64,000 bases of DNA from Bactrocera neohumeralis (lineage: Eukaryota; Arthropoda; Insecta; Diptera; Tephritidae). Both the position numbers and the translations under genes were made by a program. The DNA lies in assembly GCF_024586455.1 (NCBI RefSeq), contig NW_026089623.1:10264204-10328203 (forward strand). The letters run 5' to 3'. Positions 10,495 to 21,030 of this stretch are shown here, one piece after another. How positions within the stretch are numbered: position 1 is the first letter of the stretch; each line of letters opens with the position of its first letter. Below the pieces are notes generated by a model that saw only the letters and a program-made list of their open reading frames with translations, ran no database searches and was not told the DNA's origin.

Positions 10495-11267
10495 GGGCCC
10501 TAGAAAAGTTGGCAGAAAATCCGCTTTTTTATCGACAAATTTTGTTCAGCGATGAGGCTCATTTCTGGTTGAATGGCTACGTAAATAAGCAAAATTGCCG
10601 CATTTGGGGTGAAGAGCAACCAGAAGCCGTTCAAGAACTGCCCATGCATCCCGAAAAATGCACTGTTTGGTGTGGTTTGTACGCTGGTGGAATCATTGGA
10701 CCGTATTTTTTCAAAGATGCTGTTGGACGCAACGTTACGGTGAATGGCGATCGCTATCGTTCGATGCTAACAAACTTTTTGTTGCCAAAAATGGAAGAAC
10801 TGAACTTGGTTGACATGTGGTTTCAACAAGATGGCGCTACATGCCACACAGCTCGCGATTCTATGGCCATTTTGAGGGAAAACTTCGGAGAACAATTCAT
10901 CTCAAGAAATGGACCCGTAAGTTGGCCACCAAGATCATGCGATTTAACGCCTTTAGACTATTTTTTGTGGGGCTACGTCAAGTCTAAAGTCTACAGAAAT
11001 AAGCCAGCAACTATTCCAGCTTTGGAAGACAACATTTCCGAAGAAATTCGGGCTATTCCGGCCGAAATGCTCGAAAAAGTTTCCCAAAATTGGACTTTCC
11101 GAATGGACCACCTAAGACGCAGCCGCGGTCAACATTTAAATGAAATTATCTTCAAAAAGTAAATGTCATGAACCAATCTAACGTTTCAAATAAAGAACCG
11201 ATGAGATTTTGCAAATTTTATGCGTTTTTTTAAAAAAAAGTTATCAAGCTCTTAAAAAATCACCCGA
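10495..11267 (+). mobile_element. 5'-truncated rosa-like mariner inside a HINE remnant
   Basis: The right end AAAAAATCACCCGATA is intact and is followed by TA and the last 38 bases of a HINE (to 11308). On the left, the first 20 bases of a HINE (10475-10494) are fused directly to the middle of the mariner, so both the HINE body and the mariner 5' end were lost in one deletion. From about 10527 onward the sequence is nearly identical to 21224 onward, the second mariner copy. Confidence 0.8.
10497..11162 (+). pseudogene. Mariner transposase (DD41D, rosa-like), catalytic part
   Basis: The frame opens at ALEKLAENPLFYRQILFSDEA and runs to a normal stop at 11162. The catalytic triad is visible: Asp in LFSDEAHFWLNG, Asp in WFQQDGATCHTA, and Asp in CDLTPLDYFLWG. 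There are 41 residues between the second and third Asp, which marks the DD41D group that includes the rosa mariners of tephritids. The N-terminal DNA-binding domain (roughly the first 150 residues of a ~345-residue protein) is absent. An internal ATG at 10509 could start a 217-residue fragment containing all three Asp residues, but there is no evidence of a promoter. Confidence 0.85.
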
Positions 11268-13570
11268 TATAATACTCTCCTTAGCAACATTGTTGCGAGA
11301 GTATAATAACGTAACAACTTGACACGACTCACGCGGGATATGTCAAAAAACCTACTGAAACATGTAAGGAAGGGCTCAGTTCGAGTGTCACCGAACATTT
11401 TATACTCTCGCATGATAAAGTGATAATCGAGATTTCATTATCCGTCATTTACATATTTTTTTATTTTGCTGTAAAATTAATTAGATTAGATCAATTTGTG
11501 TACTTTGAGTATTGAATTAGGTGTCAAAAAAAAAAGGAGAACAATTAATGAGATAACGAGAAACTGACGATTATTTTTAACAGCTTTTCCCAGAAAACTA
11601 GTTTTCGCACGTTAGCTCCCTTTTCGTAGACCAGGTCACATATATTATACAAAGAAGGCATCAGATGGAACTCAAAATAGCGTTATATTGGAAAAAGGCG
11701 TGGTTGTTAACCGATTTCACCCATATGTCATCAGGGTGTTAAGAAAATATTACATACCGAATTTCATTGAAATTGGTATAGTAGTTCCTGAGATATGGTT
11801 TTTGGTCCATAAGTGGGCGACGCCACGCCCATTTTCAATTAAAAAAAAAAAAAGGCTGGGTTCAGCTTCCTTCTGCCATTTCTTCCGTAAAATTTAGTCG
11901 TTCTGACGTTTTTTGTTAGTCGGTTAATGCACTTTTAGTGATTTTCAACATAACCTTTGTATGGGAGGTGGGCGTGGTTATTATCCGATTTCTTCCATTT
12001 TTCCATTTTTGAACTTGACATAGCTATAGTAGTTTCCGAGATATGTACAAAAAACATAGTAGGGGGCGGGCCACGCCAACTTTTCCAAAAAAATTACGTT
12101 CAAATATGCCCCTCCCTAATGCGATCCTTTGTGCCAAATGTCACTTTAATATCTTTATTTTAGTTATGACACTTTGTATTTTTTCGGTTTTCGCCATTTT
12201 GTGGGCGTGATAGTGGGCCGATTTTGCCCATCTTCGAACTTAACCTTCCCATGGCGCCAAGAAATACGTGTACCAAGTTTCATCATGATATCTCAATTTT
12301 TACTCAAGTTACAGCTTGCACGGACGGACGGACAGACGGACGGACGGACAGACAGACATCCGGATTTCGACTCTACTCGTCGCCCTGATCACTTTGGTAT
12401 ATATAACCCTATATCTGACTCTTTTAGTTTTAGGACTTACAAACAACCGTTATGAGAACAAAACTATAATACTCTCCTTAGCAACTTTATTGCGAGAGTA
12501 TAAAAAGTTCTTTTGCTTGGATCATCTGTTATTTCTGTCGGCTATTGCACTTTTCTCGTTGAACTTATATATAACAAGTAAGGAAGGGCTAAGTTCGGGA
12601 GTCACCGAACATTTTATACTCTCGCATGGTAAAGTGATAATCGAGATTTCATAATACGTCATTTACATATTTTTCAAATACCGTAAAGTTTTATTCCGCT
12701 ATCATCATTGGTTCCTAATGTTTATACTCGTATTATACAGAGAAGGCATCAGATGGAATTCAAAATAGCGTTATATTGGAAGAAGGCGTGGTTGTTAACC
12801 GATTTCACCCATATTTCGTACATGTCATCAGAATGTTAACAAAATATTATATATTGAATTTCATTGAAATCGATAGAGTAGTTCCCGAGATATGGTTTTT
12901 GGTCCATAAGTGGGCGGCGCCACGCCCATTTTAAATTTAAAAAAAAGCCTGGGTGCAGCTTCCTTCTGCCACTTCTTCCGTAAAATTTTGTGTTTCTGAC
13001 GTTTTTTATTAGTCGGTTAACGCATTTTTAGTGATTTTGAACATAACCTTTGTATGGGAGGTGGGCGTGGTTATTATCCGATTTCTTCCATTTTTGAACT
13101 GTATATGGAAATACCTGAAGAAAACGACTCTGTAGACTTTGGTTGACATAGCTATAGTAGTTTCCGAGATATGTACAAAAAACTTAGTAGGGGGCGGGGC
13201 CACGCCCACTTTTCCAAAACAATTGCGTCCAAATATGCCCCTCCCTAATGCGATCCTTTGTGCCAAATTTCACTTTAATATCTTTATTTATGGCTTAGTT
13301 ATGACACTTTATAGGTTTTCGGTTTCCGCCATTTTGTGGGCGTGGCAGTTGGCCGATTTTGCCCATCTTCGAACTTAGCCTTCTTATGGATCCAAGGAAT
13401 ACGTGTACCAAGTTTCATCATGATATCTCAATTTTTACTCAAGTTACAGCTTGCACGGACGGACGGACAGACGGACGGACGGACAGACAGACATCCGGAT
13501 TTCGACTCTACTCGTCGCCCTGATCACTTTGGTATATATAACCCTATATCTGACTCTTTTAGTTTTAGGA
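10527..13570 (+). repeat. Direct duplication, copy 1 (partner 21224-24268)
   Basis: This segment, from the middle of the mariner transposase through two HINE copies, recurs at a constant offset of about 10697 bases with only scattered differences. Examples are the block near 12061 versus 22757 and position 13154 versus 23851. Both ends of the duplication fall inside repeats (mariner at the left, HINE at the right). This favours recombination or template switching between repeats, or alternatively an assembly error. Confidence 0.85.
11358..12505 (+). mobile_element. HINE copy with a non-homologous inner block
   Basis: The 5' start reads AAACATGTAAGGAAGGGCTC. At about 11459-11640 the usual sequence before the GAAGGCATCAGATGG block is replaced by roughly 180 bases not seen in other HINEs. 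After the GACATAGCTATAG block the copy also lacks a short segment. The microsatellite is long. The same altered copy occurs in the duplicate at 22058-23201, so the changes predate the duplication. Confidence 0.8.
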
Positions 13571-13638
13571 CTTCCAAACAACCGTTATGTGAACAAAACT
13601 ATAATACTCTCGTTAGCAACATTGTTGCGAGAGTATAA
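12573..13638 (+). mobile_element. HINE copy, full length
   Basis: Complete, from AACAAGTAAGGAAGGGCTAA to the 3' hairpin. It is separated from the previous HINE by only about 67 bases. The microsatellite reads GGACGGACGGACAGAC then further GGAC units. It carries a private ACTTCCAAAC variant near 13570. Copy 23269-24335 matches it except in the last part. Confidence 0.82.
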
Positions 13639-14160
13639 GAAAGCAACTGTATCTAAGCAAACAATATATGTATATGTAAACAAACCTAAACAAATAACAT
13701 AATTTATATCTTAACAAACTATCAACTAGTAATAAGTAAACATACTATAAGTAGAAGTAAGAACCATGTAATAAGTAAGTCTTAAGAGTATAAATAAAGA
13801 CTACACATTTCGGTGCAGCTCAAAATATATTCTTTTGACTCATTTTTATTTATGGTAAAAATTAACTCGCACGTAACCGAAAAGACGTTTGGGATGAATA
13901 AAAGAAATAAAGCATTAATTATTCAGTAGTTATTTATTTATTTGTACTTAGATATATTATCATTGTCCTTAAAGTCTATTTTGTCAAAAAAAGTAATTAA
14001 ATTATTAAAAAAAACAATTATTAAACTAATTAACATAACTCAAATATTCTTTGGATCAAAACAAAAATTAGGAATACAAAACCCTTTCACATATCTTGGA
14101 CTAGTATAAGTATATACCTAGTCTAATAATAAAAAATACAAAATAGGAATAAAAATGAAT
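13639..14160. other. Non-coding; possible LTR-like tail
   Basis: No coding signature. The segment 13640-13860 has a TATAAATAAAG motif near 13790 followed by CTACACATTTCGGTGC, reminiscent of the promoter-to-polyadenylation part of an LTR, but I find no partner LTR or TG...CA ends. The remainder up to the piggyBac stop codon is AT-rich and is probably the element's 3' untranslated region. Confidence 0.3.
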
Positions 14161-14173
14161 TAACTTTGGTTTA

Positions 14174-15560
14174 GTTTTCATCAGAATCAGTTTCTTTGTC
14201 CATATAACATTGATTGCAAATAAATGTTGTATGCCTTCTGGAAATATTTTTCATACATTTCATACATTGCGTGTTTGATTGCCTCCTCTTTTTGGCTGGA
14301 CACATTTTACAGGTTCCTCAGGATGTGCCAGAACTAACTGCTCATGTATCAGCAGCACCAACCTCCATATTCAAATGCTCCCTTATGTTTTTTTTTTAGT
14401 TTTCTTGGAAGACCTACTATCGTTGATCTTCTTTGGACGTACTCTTTTGTCAATTCAGTGCCTAATGTCCGTAAATAAATTCGCCTTTTCCGTAGAGTCG
14501 CATTATTTGCCCTCAATATCACCATACTATTTATTCCTGCAATTTTATCTATAAAGCAAGGAAGTATTTCTTTCTTGTTTTTGCGGATGGTACCCACAAC
14601 AGAAATCTTATGATCCTTGGCCAAATCGTTTGTCAGCGGCACACTGGTATACCAATTATCGACGGTAAGGTTTCTCCCAGTGCAAGAAATTTGTGTAATT
14701 AGCCTCTTTACGACGTCTGACGCAGCATTACTCACCTTATAAGGGCCTTCAGGCTGCTTGACAGCATAAAGTTCATTATTTGGGACGTAAAACGTAGCAG
14801 CATCTACTAGTGGATAAAGTTTGATTCCGTATTTATAGGGCTCTGATTTCATGTACTGTCGGAAAGGACATTTTCCTCGAAAGCCAACCATCATCTCATC
14901 GGATTCTCTCCCACTGAATATGACAGTGTTTTGTAAACATATCTCAAACTTCTCTTATTGGCGCAGCTTTGTCTAAAGTACGACGTGCTTGTCGCGTAGT
15001 AGCATCATCAAACCGAAATGAATTAAGTAGAAATTTCACTTTTTCACTGACATATTTGTAGGAAAAATAGGTATACCTGTCTCATCACTTGCATATAAAT
15101 CTTCTAAATTGGCGTGTGATGTCTTCAAGGATCCCGCTATATACAATGATCCGAAAAGTGCTCGGACTTCCACCGCATCTGTCGGTTTGCATACTTTCTT
15201 TTGAATAAATTCGTTCGTATGTCTAACAACTTGTTCAATAATATTCTCTGAAATTAATAAACTCCAAGCTTGCGTAAATGTCGTCACACCCACACCATTC
15301 CTACGAATACCCGCATGTTCCGTTAGAATATTTTGAACTCGACGCCTCACTCTGTTATTGTTAGATTTTTGCCGCTTCGTTACTTTATCGCGCCCTGTAA
15401 AGCAGCTATTTATGTCTGAAAGTGGCAAATCATCCTCTTCTGAGTCCGAAGAGTTTGATTCCGACTCATTTATATAAAAAAAATCCAAACTTAATTCAAT
15501 AATAATGAATGATGACCGAAGAACTACTATGAGCCTGAACGAGGGTATGTCGCATTGAGC
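14174..15560 (-). pseudogene. piggyBac transposase relic
   Basis: The minus strand encodes a piggyBac (DDE_Tnp_1_7) transposase in several frames. An acidic Ser-rich N-terminus (SESNSSDSEEDDLPLSD) leads to VEVRALFGSLYIAGSLKTSH and then SFRFDDATTRQARR-LDKAAPIRE. The catalytic start follows as SDEMMVGFRGKCPFRQYMKS (first Asp), then LTVDNWYTSVPL (second Asp). After a frame change near 14345 a Cys-rich C-terminal domain follows: CKMCPAKKRRQ, CMKCMKN and FICNQCYMDKE, ending at a stop near 14174. The C-terminal Cys-rich finger binds the transposon ends in this family. At least two frameshifts (near 14345 and between 14895 and 15035) and a broken middle region make it non-functional. The start codon is uncertain. 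Confidence 0.88.
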
Positions 15561-15654
15561 GTCGCGCGTAACCTTTTCGACGACAGGCGCGTGTAGTCTT
15601 TTTGACGACTGCACCGGGACTAAAACAATTGCGATCTGTGGAGTGGGGGGAGCG

Positions 15655-15710
15655 CCCCGAGCGACGCACATGGGAGCATTTACCCTCAAAAACCGGACAA
15701 AATTATTTTA
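15655..15710 (-). repeat. piggyBac 5' segment shared with 28826-28875
   Basis: The minus strand reads AATTTTGTCCGGTTTTTGAG followed by GGTAAATGCTCCC-TGTGCG. The same stretch occurs on the plus strand at about 28826-28875, on the far side of the inverted duplication, in mirror orientation. It lies just upstream of the piggyBac coding relic and is probably part of that element's 5' region. Confidence 0.6.
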
Positions 15711-16026
15711 AGTGATTTTATGAATGAAAATGCATGATTGAATATAAGGGGAATGTTTAGTTTAGTATCTCATTTTGAAGAGGTTTTGCGCAAAGGGGCA
15801 GGGGGCTTGCTACCCCCCTCATTTCACTAATTATTATAAAATGTATGTATTTTTACGCATAGAGTGACTCTATGTTTATTATTTTTATTATTTCAATGAA
15901 TTAAAGTGGAAATCCACTTTATTTAAATAAAAAAAACACTGAAAATTAAAAATTGTATATGTATCGGTAATACCAAGATAACCCAACCAACCATTTATAC
16001 AAGACCCTGAAAAGTGAGCAATATAT

Positions 16027-16168
16027 TACGTCCATATAACGAAAATTTTGAATAAAAAATCGCGCGATTTTCAATATAATATATTACATTGAAACAAGCG
16101 CCGCAGGCGAAAATTTGGAATAAAAAATCGCGCGATTTTTTATTCCAAATTTTCGTTATATGGACGTA
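16027..16168. repeat. Short palindromic element with a 48-bp perfect palindrome
   Basis: The outer ends TACGTCCATATAACGAAAAT (16027) and its inverse (ending 16168) form a long inverted repeat. Within it, 16108-16155 is a perfect palindrome whose centre is AAATCGCGCGATTT, flanked by matching CGAAAATTTGGAATAA arms. The whole could fold into a cruciform. It may be a foldback MITE. No clear target duplication is visible. It lies about 160 bases outside the left arm of the large inverted duplication. Confidence 0.8.
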
Positions 16169-18389
16169 TTTTGTTGATACTTTCAACCCTCGATCCGAAA
16201 CGAGTCCTATGTAAAGTAACCCAAATGTATATAAGACCTACCATTTTGATTCGTTGGGTTGTTACTGTCTTCATTTTGTGCTTATTTTCTTCGTCGTTTG
16301 ACAGTTCAAATTCAGTAATTTTGCAACAAGGAATCATTAAAAAAACTAAATTTTTTTTTTAAGTTTTTAGAAATTAGTGTTTTTGTTATAGTGTTGTGCG
16401 AGGTCGAGCTATGATTTTTTTTTTCTTAGTAAACTACAGGGTTTCTACTTAACATATCAGCTTAAACATTTTCCCCGTCTTTCCCCCCCTGTAAAAAAAC
16501 GCGTTGAAAAAGGTTGATCAGTTGCAAAAAATGAGTACTGCTTTATTTATTTTTTTTCAATTGAATACTGAAATCCTGCTAAATTAGTCTAGACGGGTGG
16601 GAAGAAGGTATACATTTCTCGAGTAGTACCCAAAATTACTGGAATTGAAAATGTGCAAGAACTACGTTAGGAATTTGTTCTATTATTTCGTTTTTTCGGG
16701 TTCGAAATCACAAAAAAATGCCTCGAAAAACATTATATGTATATGCTTTGTAGGGAAAGCGCTGCTTTGGGAGAGAAAATGGGAAGATAAAACGTCATAT
16801 ATGGAAAAAAAAGCTTCAAGAAATAATGGAGTGTCCAAACGACGAATTTCAAACTTTCAGTAAAGATTTAAAGTATTTCATATGGGATTTAAAAAAGAAA
16901 TGGGTATTGTCCAGTTATACTGAAGAAAGATTTGTCAAAAAATACGAAGAATGGCTTAACGCTTCCATTTTAGTGCCCAAGCATACAATTCCAAGAGATG
17001 TCTGATCGTAGTAAACGCCAGAAAACTAAAGACCTTCGTGAGCAGATAGCTGTCCAGGAGATTACTTACGCAGCTAGCGTTAGTCAAAGCTGCGTCTAAA
17101 CTTATAATAGACGTAACTTCTACACCTACAAGAGCCATAAAATACAAAAAAATAATAGAAGCTCAGAAGCCAGAAATAAAAAAGTACACACCTGCTGAAG
17201 CCATACAAATCTTTGTTGAAGGTGATTTTACAAGAAAACAGTGGGAGTTATTACACGAATCAAACAAGGGTATTTTTCCTTGTTATACGCTTATTAGAGA
17301 AGCAAAGAAAAGCTGTTATCCAAAACAAGATTTAATTCGAGTTACAGAGAGATGTGCTGAAGTGGTGCTCCAAGATTTACTAGACCATACTACTATAAGG
17401 CTATGTCTTTATACTGAAGACGTTCTTCAAAACTGCACCGTAGCCTAATTAGAGAATCTTGAGCTTAATTCAAAATGGGTTGCGATGGTTCACATCAAGT
17501 TGAATATCAACAAAAATACTCGCTCTTTAGCTCTCCTGACGATGACGACTCCAACATATTTCAGAGTTCATTGGTACCCTTGAGGTTGCAGTAGTATATA
17601 GGTGACACCAAAAAAGTTCTGTGCCAAAATCCAACACCTTCATCTATTCGTTTCTGCTGACCAATTCGAATTCGATTTCTGCATGAAACTGTCAATGTCA
17701 CAAAAGAAGAGATATTATACGTAGAGAATAAGGCAAAACGATTGCTGGTGACCAAACGACATGCATTGCTTCCAACAATGGTTGCGGCAATAGTTTGCAA
17801 TGCGGCTACCGATACCACTTCTACCATGAAATGTTACATATGTGGGAAAACGTCAAAAAGTTTCAATAACTTTGAAAGAACTAATGAGGAAGATCCCAAG
17901 TCATTAAAATTTGGTTTGTCAATTCTCCAAGCTAGAATCCGTTTATTTGAAACCATATTACACCTTGCTTATAAACTTCCTTTGAATAAATGACAAGTTC
18001 GAACCACAGAAGAGAAAAAACTTGTGAAAGAAAATAAGGAAAGAATCCAAAAATCATACAGGGAAAGGACAGGACTATAAATGACATGCCAAAAGCTGGT
18101 TTCGGAAATTCTAATTCGGGTAACACATCTCGAAGATTCTTCAGCGATCCAGATTTAGCTGCTGAAATTACAGGAATAAAAAACGATTTCATAATCAAAC
18201 TTAAGGTCATTCTAGAAGCAATGTCATCTGGCCATAAAATTGATGTAATGAAATTTCAAATATTTAATTTAATATCATAAAATACGCTATCTTACCTATC
18301 GGTCAGCTATCAGAAGAGGCAGCGGAGGCTTGAAACAAGTCTATATCGACAAGACTTTGCAAGAAAATTTTTACGGGTTCAGTGCAACC

Positions 18390-20278
18390 TTCTTCTTCTT
18401 CTTAATTGGCGAAAACACCGCTTACGCGATTATAGCCGAGTTAACAACAGCGCGCCAGTCGTTTCTTCTTTTCGCTGCGTGGCGCCAATTGGATATTCCA
18501 AGCGAAGCCAGGTCCTTCTCCACTTGGTCCTTCCAACGGAGTGGAGGTCTTCCTCTTCCTCTGCTTCCCCCGGCGGGTACTGCGTCGAATACTTTCAGAG
18601 CTGGAGTGTTTTCATCCATCCGGACAACATGACCTAGCCAGCGTAGCCGCTGTCTTTTAATTCGCTGAACTATGTCAATGTCGTCATATATCTCGTACAG
18701 CTCATCGTTCCATCGGATGCGATATTCGCCGTGGCCAATGCGCAAAGGACCATAAATCTTTCGCAGAAATTTTCTCTCGAAAACTCGTAACGTCGACTCA
18801 TCGGTTGCTGTCATCGCCCAAGCCTCTGCACCATATAGCAGGACGGGAATTATGAGCGACTTATAGAGTTTAGCTTTTGTTCGTCGAGGGAGGACTTTAC
18901 TTTTCAATTGCATACTCAGTCCGAAGTAGCACCTGTTGGCAAGAGCAATCCTGCGTTGGATTTCCAGGCTGACATTATTAGTGGTTTTAATGCTGGTTCC
19001 TAAATAGACGAAATTATCTACAACTTCAAAGTTATGACTGTCAACAGTGACGTGAGAGCCAAGTCGCGAGTGCGACGACTGTTTGTTTGATGACAGGAGA
19101 TATTTCGTTTTGCCCTCGTTCACTACCAGACCCATTTTCTGTGCTTCCTTGTCCAGCCTAGAGAAAGCAGAACTAACGGCGCGGGTGTTGAGGCTGATGA
19201 TATCAATATCGTCGGCATACGCCAGCAGCTGTACACTCTTATAGAAGATGGTACCTTCTCTGTTTAGTTCTGCAGCTCGAACTATTTTCTCCAGGAGCAG
19301 GTTGAAGAAGTCGCACGATAGGGAGTCGCCTTGTCTGAAACCTTGTTTGGTATCGAACGGCTCGGAGAGGTCCTTCCCGATCCTGACGGAGCTTTTCGTG
19401 TTCTTCAACGTCAGTTTACACAGCCGTATTAGTTTTGAGGGGATACCAAATTCAGACATCGCGGCATAAAGGCAGCTCCTTTTCGTGCTGTCGAAAGCAG
19501 CTTTGAAATCGACGAAGAGGTGGTGTGTGTCGATTCTCCTTTCACGGGTCTTTTCCAAGATTTGGCGCATGGTGAATATCTGGTCGGTTGTTGATTTTCC
19601 AGGTCTGAAGCCACACTGATAAGGTCAAATCAGTTTGTTGACGGTGGGCTTTAATCTTTCACACAATACGCTCGATAGAACCTTATATGCGATGTTGAGG
19701 AGGCTAATCCCACGGTAGTTGGCGCAGATTGTGGGGTCTCCTTTTTTATGGATTGGGCATAGCACACTTAAATTCCAATCGTTGGGCATGCTCTCGTCCG
19801 ACCATATTTTACAAAGAAGCTGATGCATGCTCCCTATTAGTTCTTCGCCGCCGTGTTTGAATAGCTCGGCCGGTAGTCCGTCGGCCCCTGCCGCTTTGTT
19901 GTTCTTGAGGCGGGCATTTGCTATTCGAACTTCTTCATGGTCGGGTAATGGAACGTCAGCTCCATCGTCATCGATTGGGGTATCGGGTTCTCCTTCTCCT
20001 GGTGTTGTGCGTTCACTGCCATTCAGCAGGCTGGAGAAGTGTTCCCTCCATAATTTAACTATGCTCTGGGCATCAGTGACTAGATCACCTTTGGGGGTTC
20101 TACAAGAGTATGCTCCGGCCTTGAAACCTTCTGTAAGCCGCCGCATTTTTTCGTAGAATTTTAGAGCATTACCCCTGTCGGCCAGCTTATCAAGCTCTTC
20201 GTACTCACGAATTTCGGCCTCTTTCTTCTTCTGTCTGCAAATGCGTCTCGCTTCCCTCTTCAACTCAACCTCTTCAAC
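18390..20278 (-). mobile_element. 5'-truncated RTE-type LINE inside the Transib relic
   Basis: The 3' end carries a (GAA)n tail, visible on the plus strand as TTCTTCTTCTTC at 18390. The six bases GCAACC flank both ends (18384-18389 and 20279-20284) and form the target duplication. Deleting the insert with one duplicate rejoins the Transib frame as VQCNHQDVLNR. The endonuclease half is missing, as usual for 5'-truncated LINE copies, and about 12 filler bases lie at the 5' junction. Confidence 0.87.
18422..20275 (-). pseudogene. RTE reverse transcriptase, nearly open
   Basis: The frame begins in the linker before the RT (KREARRICRQKKKEAEIREY). It continues through NNKAAGADGLPAELFKHGG (RT motif 0-1), LCPIHKKGDPTICANYRGIS and YQCGFRPGKSTTDQIF, HLFVDFKAAFDST (first catalytic Asp), KQGFRQGDSLSCDFFN, and QLLAYADDIDII (YADD catalytic pair). 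It ends with the RTE-type tail RQRLRWLGHVVRMDENTPA and WRHAAKRRNDWRAVVNSAI. One stop (TGA at 19625-19627, in place of the Gly codon seen at 42126) interrupts an otherwise intact ORF of about 610 codons. The enzyme would make cDNA by target-primed reverse transcription. The retention of all catalytic residues suggests a recent insertion. Confidence 0.88.
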
Positions 20279-20499
20279 GCAACCACCAAGATGTTTTAAA
20301 CAGGCTTCTTCTCACATCTGATCCAATTTTAAGTTGCCAGCAAAAACGCCAACGAAGCAAAAGCCAACCCTTCTTGAGTGAAACTATAAAGCCCTTCAAG
20401 TCACAGGAACCAGAGGTCCACGTCGACACTGAAACAGGGATGCCTGAACATTCTGATGAATCAGAAGAGGCTTTGTAACAACGCACACGGGGGAATTCT

Positions 20500-21003
20500 T
20501 ATTATACTCTCGCAACAAAGTTGCTAAGGAGAGTATTATTGTTTTGTTCACATAACGGTTGTTTGTAAGTCCTAAAACTAAAAGAGTCAGATATAGGGTT
20601 ATATATACCAAAGTGATCAGGGTGACGAGTAGAGTCGAAATCCGGATGTCTGTCTGTCCGTCTGTCCGTCCGTCTGTCCGTGCAAGCTGTAACTTGAGTA
20701 AAAATTGAGATATCATGATGAAACTTGGTACACTTATTCCTTGGTTCCATAAGAAGGTTAAGTTCGAAGATGGGCAAAATCGGTTAACTGCCACGCCCAC
20801 AAAATGGCGGAAACCGAAAACCTATAAAGTGTCATAACTAAGCCATAAATAAAGATATTAAAGTGAAATTTGGCACAAAGGATCGCATTAGGGAGGGGCA
20901 TATTTGGACGCAATTGTTTTGGAAAAGTGGGCGTGGCCCCGCCCCCTACTAAGTTTTTTGTACATATCTCGGAAACTACTATAGAATGTCAACCAAACTC
21001 TAT
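20500..21003 (-). mobile_element. HINE, 3' half, broken by mariner
   Basis: It begins with the terminal hairpin at 20500 and runs through the microsatellite to the GTACATATCTCGGAAACTAC block. There it changes to a short TATAGAGTCTAGAG sequence and the mariner at 21031. Its hairpin variant (CAACAAAGTTGCTAAGG) and the AACAATAATACTC variant are shared with the end of the HINE at 24335 only. That is the key to the chimeric junction of the inverted duplication. Confidence 0.8.
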
Positions 21004-21030
21004 AGAGTCTAGAGTATAGAGATAGAGATA

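Larger units (their letters stand above)
16645..20478 (+). pseudogene. Transib (RAG1-related) transposase relic, left copy
   Basis: Fragments in changing frames follow the order of a Transib transposase. N-terminal parts: NASKNIICICFVGKALLW, FSKDLKYFIWDLKKKWVLSS, EERFVKKYEEWLNASI (to about 17005), then KLIIDVTSTPTRAIKYKK and FPCYTLIREAKKSCYP (to 17449). Core: GCDGSHQVEYQQKYS near 17480, the expected first Asp. TMKCYICGKTSKSF (17830) is the zinc-binding Cys pair, followed by FGLSILQARIRLFE. Then comes GNSNSGNTSRRFFSDPD (18105), comparable to the Gly-Asn-Ala-Arg motif of RAG1, and LPIGQLSEEAAEA (18300) with the region of the catalytic Glu. After the RTE insertion at 18390-20278 the C-terminus resumes as NHQDVLNRLLLTSDPILS and ends at 20478. 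The second catalytic Asp expected before CNA-TST-CYIC appears replaced (MVAAIVCNAAT). Superfamily recognised from motif order; no intact gene. Confidence 0.78.
16329..20600 (+). repeat. Left arm of a 4.3 kb inverted duplication
   Basis: Read on the minus strand this arm equals 24241-28512 base for base except for scattered changes; the two coordinates of any matching base sum to about 44840. The outer edge is sharp: both arms share GAATCATTAAAA and then diverge at 16329 and 28512. The inner edge lies inside HINE copies near 20550-20627. The arm carries a Transib relic with an RTE insertion. Differences between arms include an I/F change in the RT ORF and a one-base shift near 25050. Confidence 0.9.

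Noticed and set aside
13139..13378. A conserved ORF of about 79 codons recurring in most HINE copies
   Set aside because: It follows nucleotide conservation of the repeat, is open in several frames and strands, and is broken in many copies; no protein family resemblance.
13780..13860. LTR promoter and polyadenylation signals
   Set aside because: Suggestive words only; no second LTR, TG/CA borders, target duplication or primer binding site found.
16420..16520. Possible Transib terminal repeat next to the left arm edge
   Set aside because: I looked for a CAC-type end with a 5-bp duplication on both sides of the relic and could not find a convincing pair.
18330..18632. Plus-strand ORF overlapping the RTE and its mirror at 26204-26506
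   Set aside because: It is the antisense of the RTE C-terminal region, which has clear RT-tail motifs on the other strand.
20274..20486. Minus-strand ORF of 70 codons between RTE and HINE
   Set aside because: The opposite strand encodes the Transib C-terminus (LLLTSDPILS), which explains the conservation between arms.
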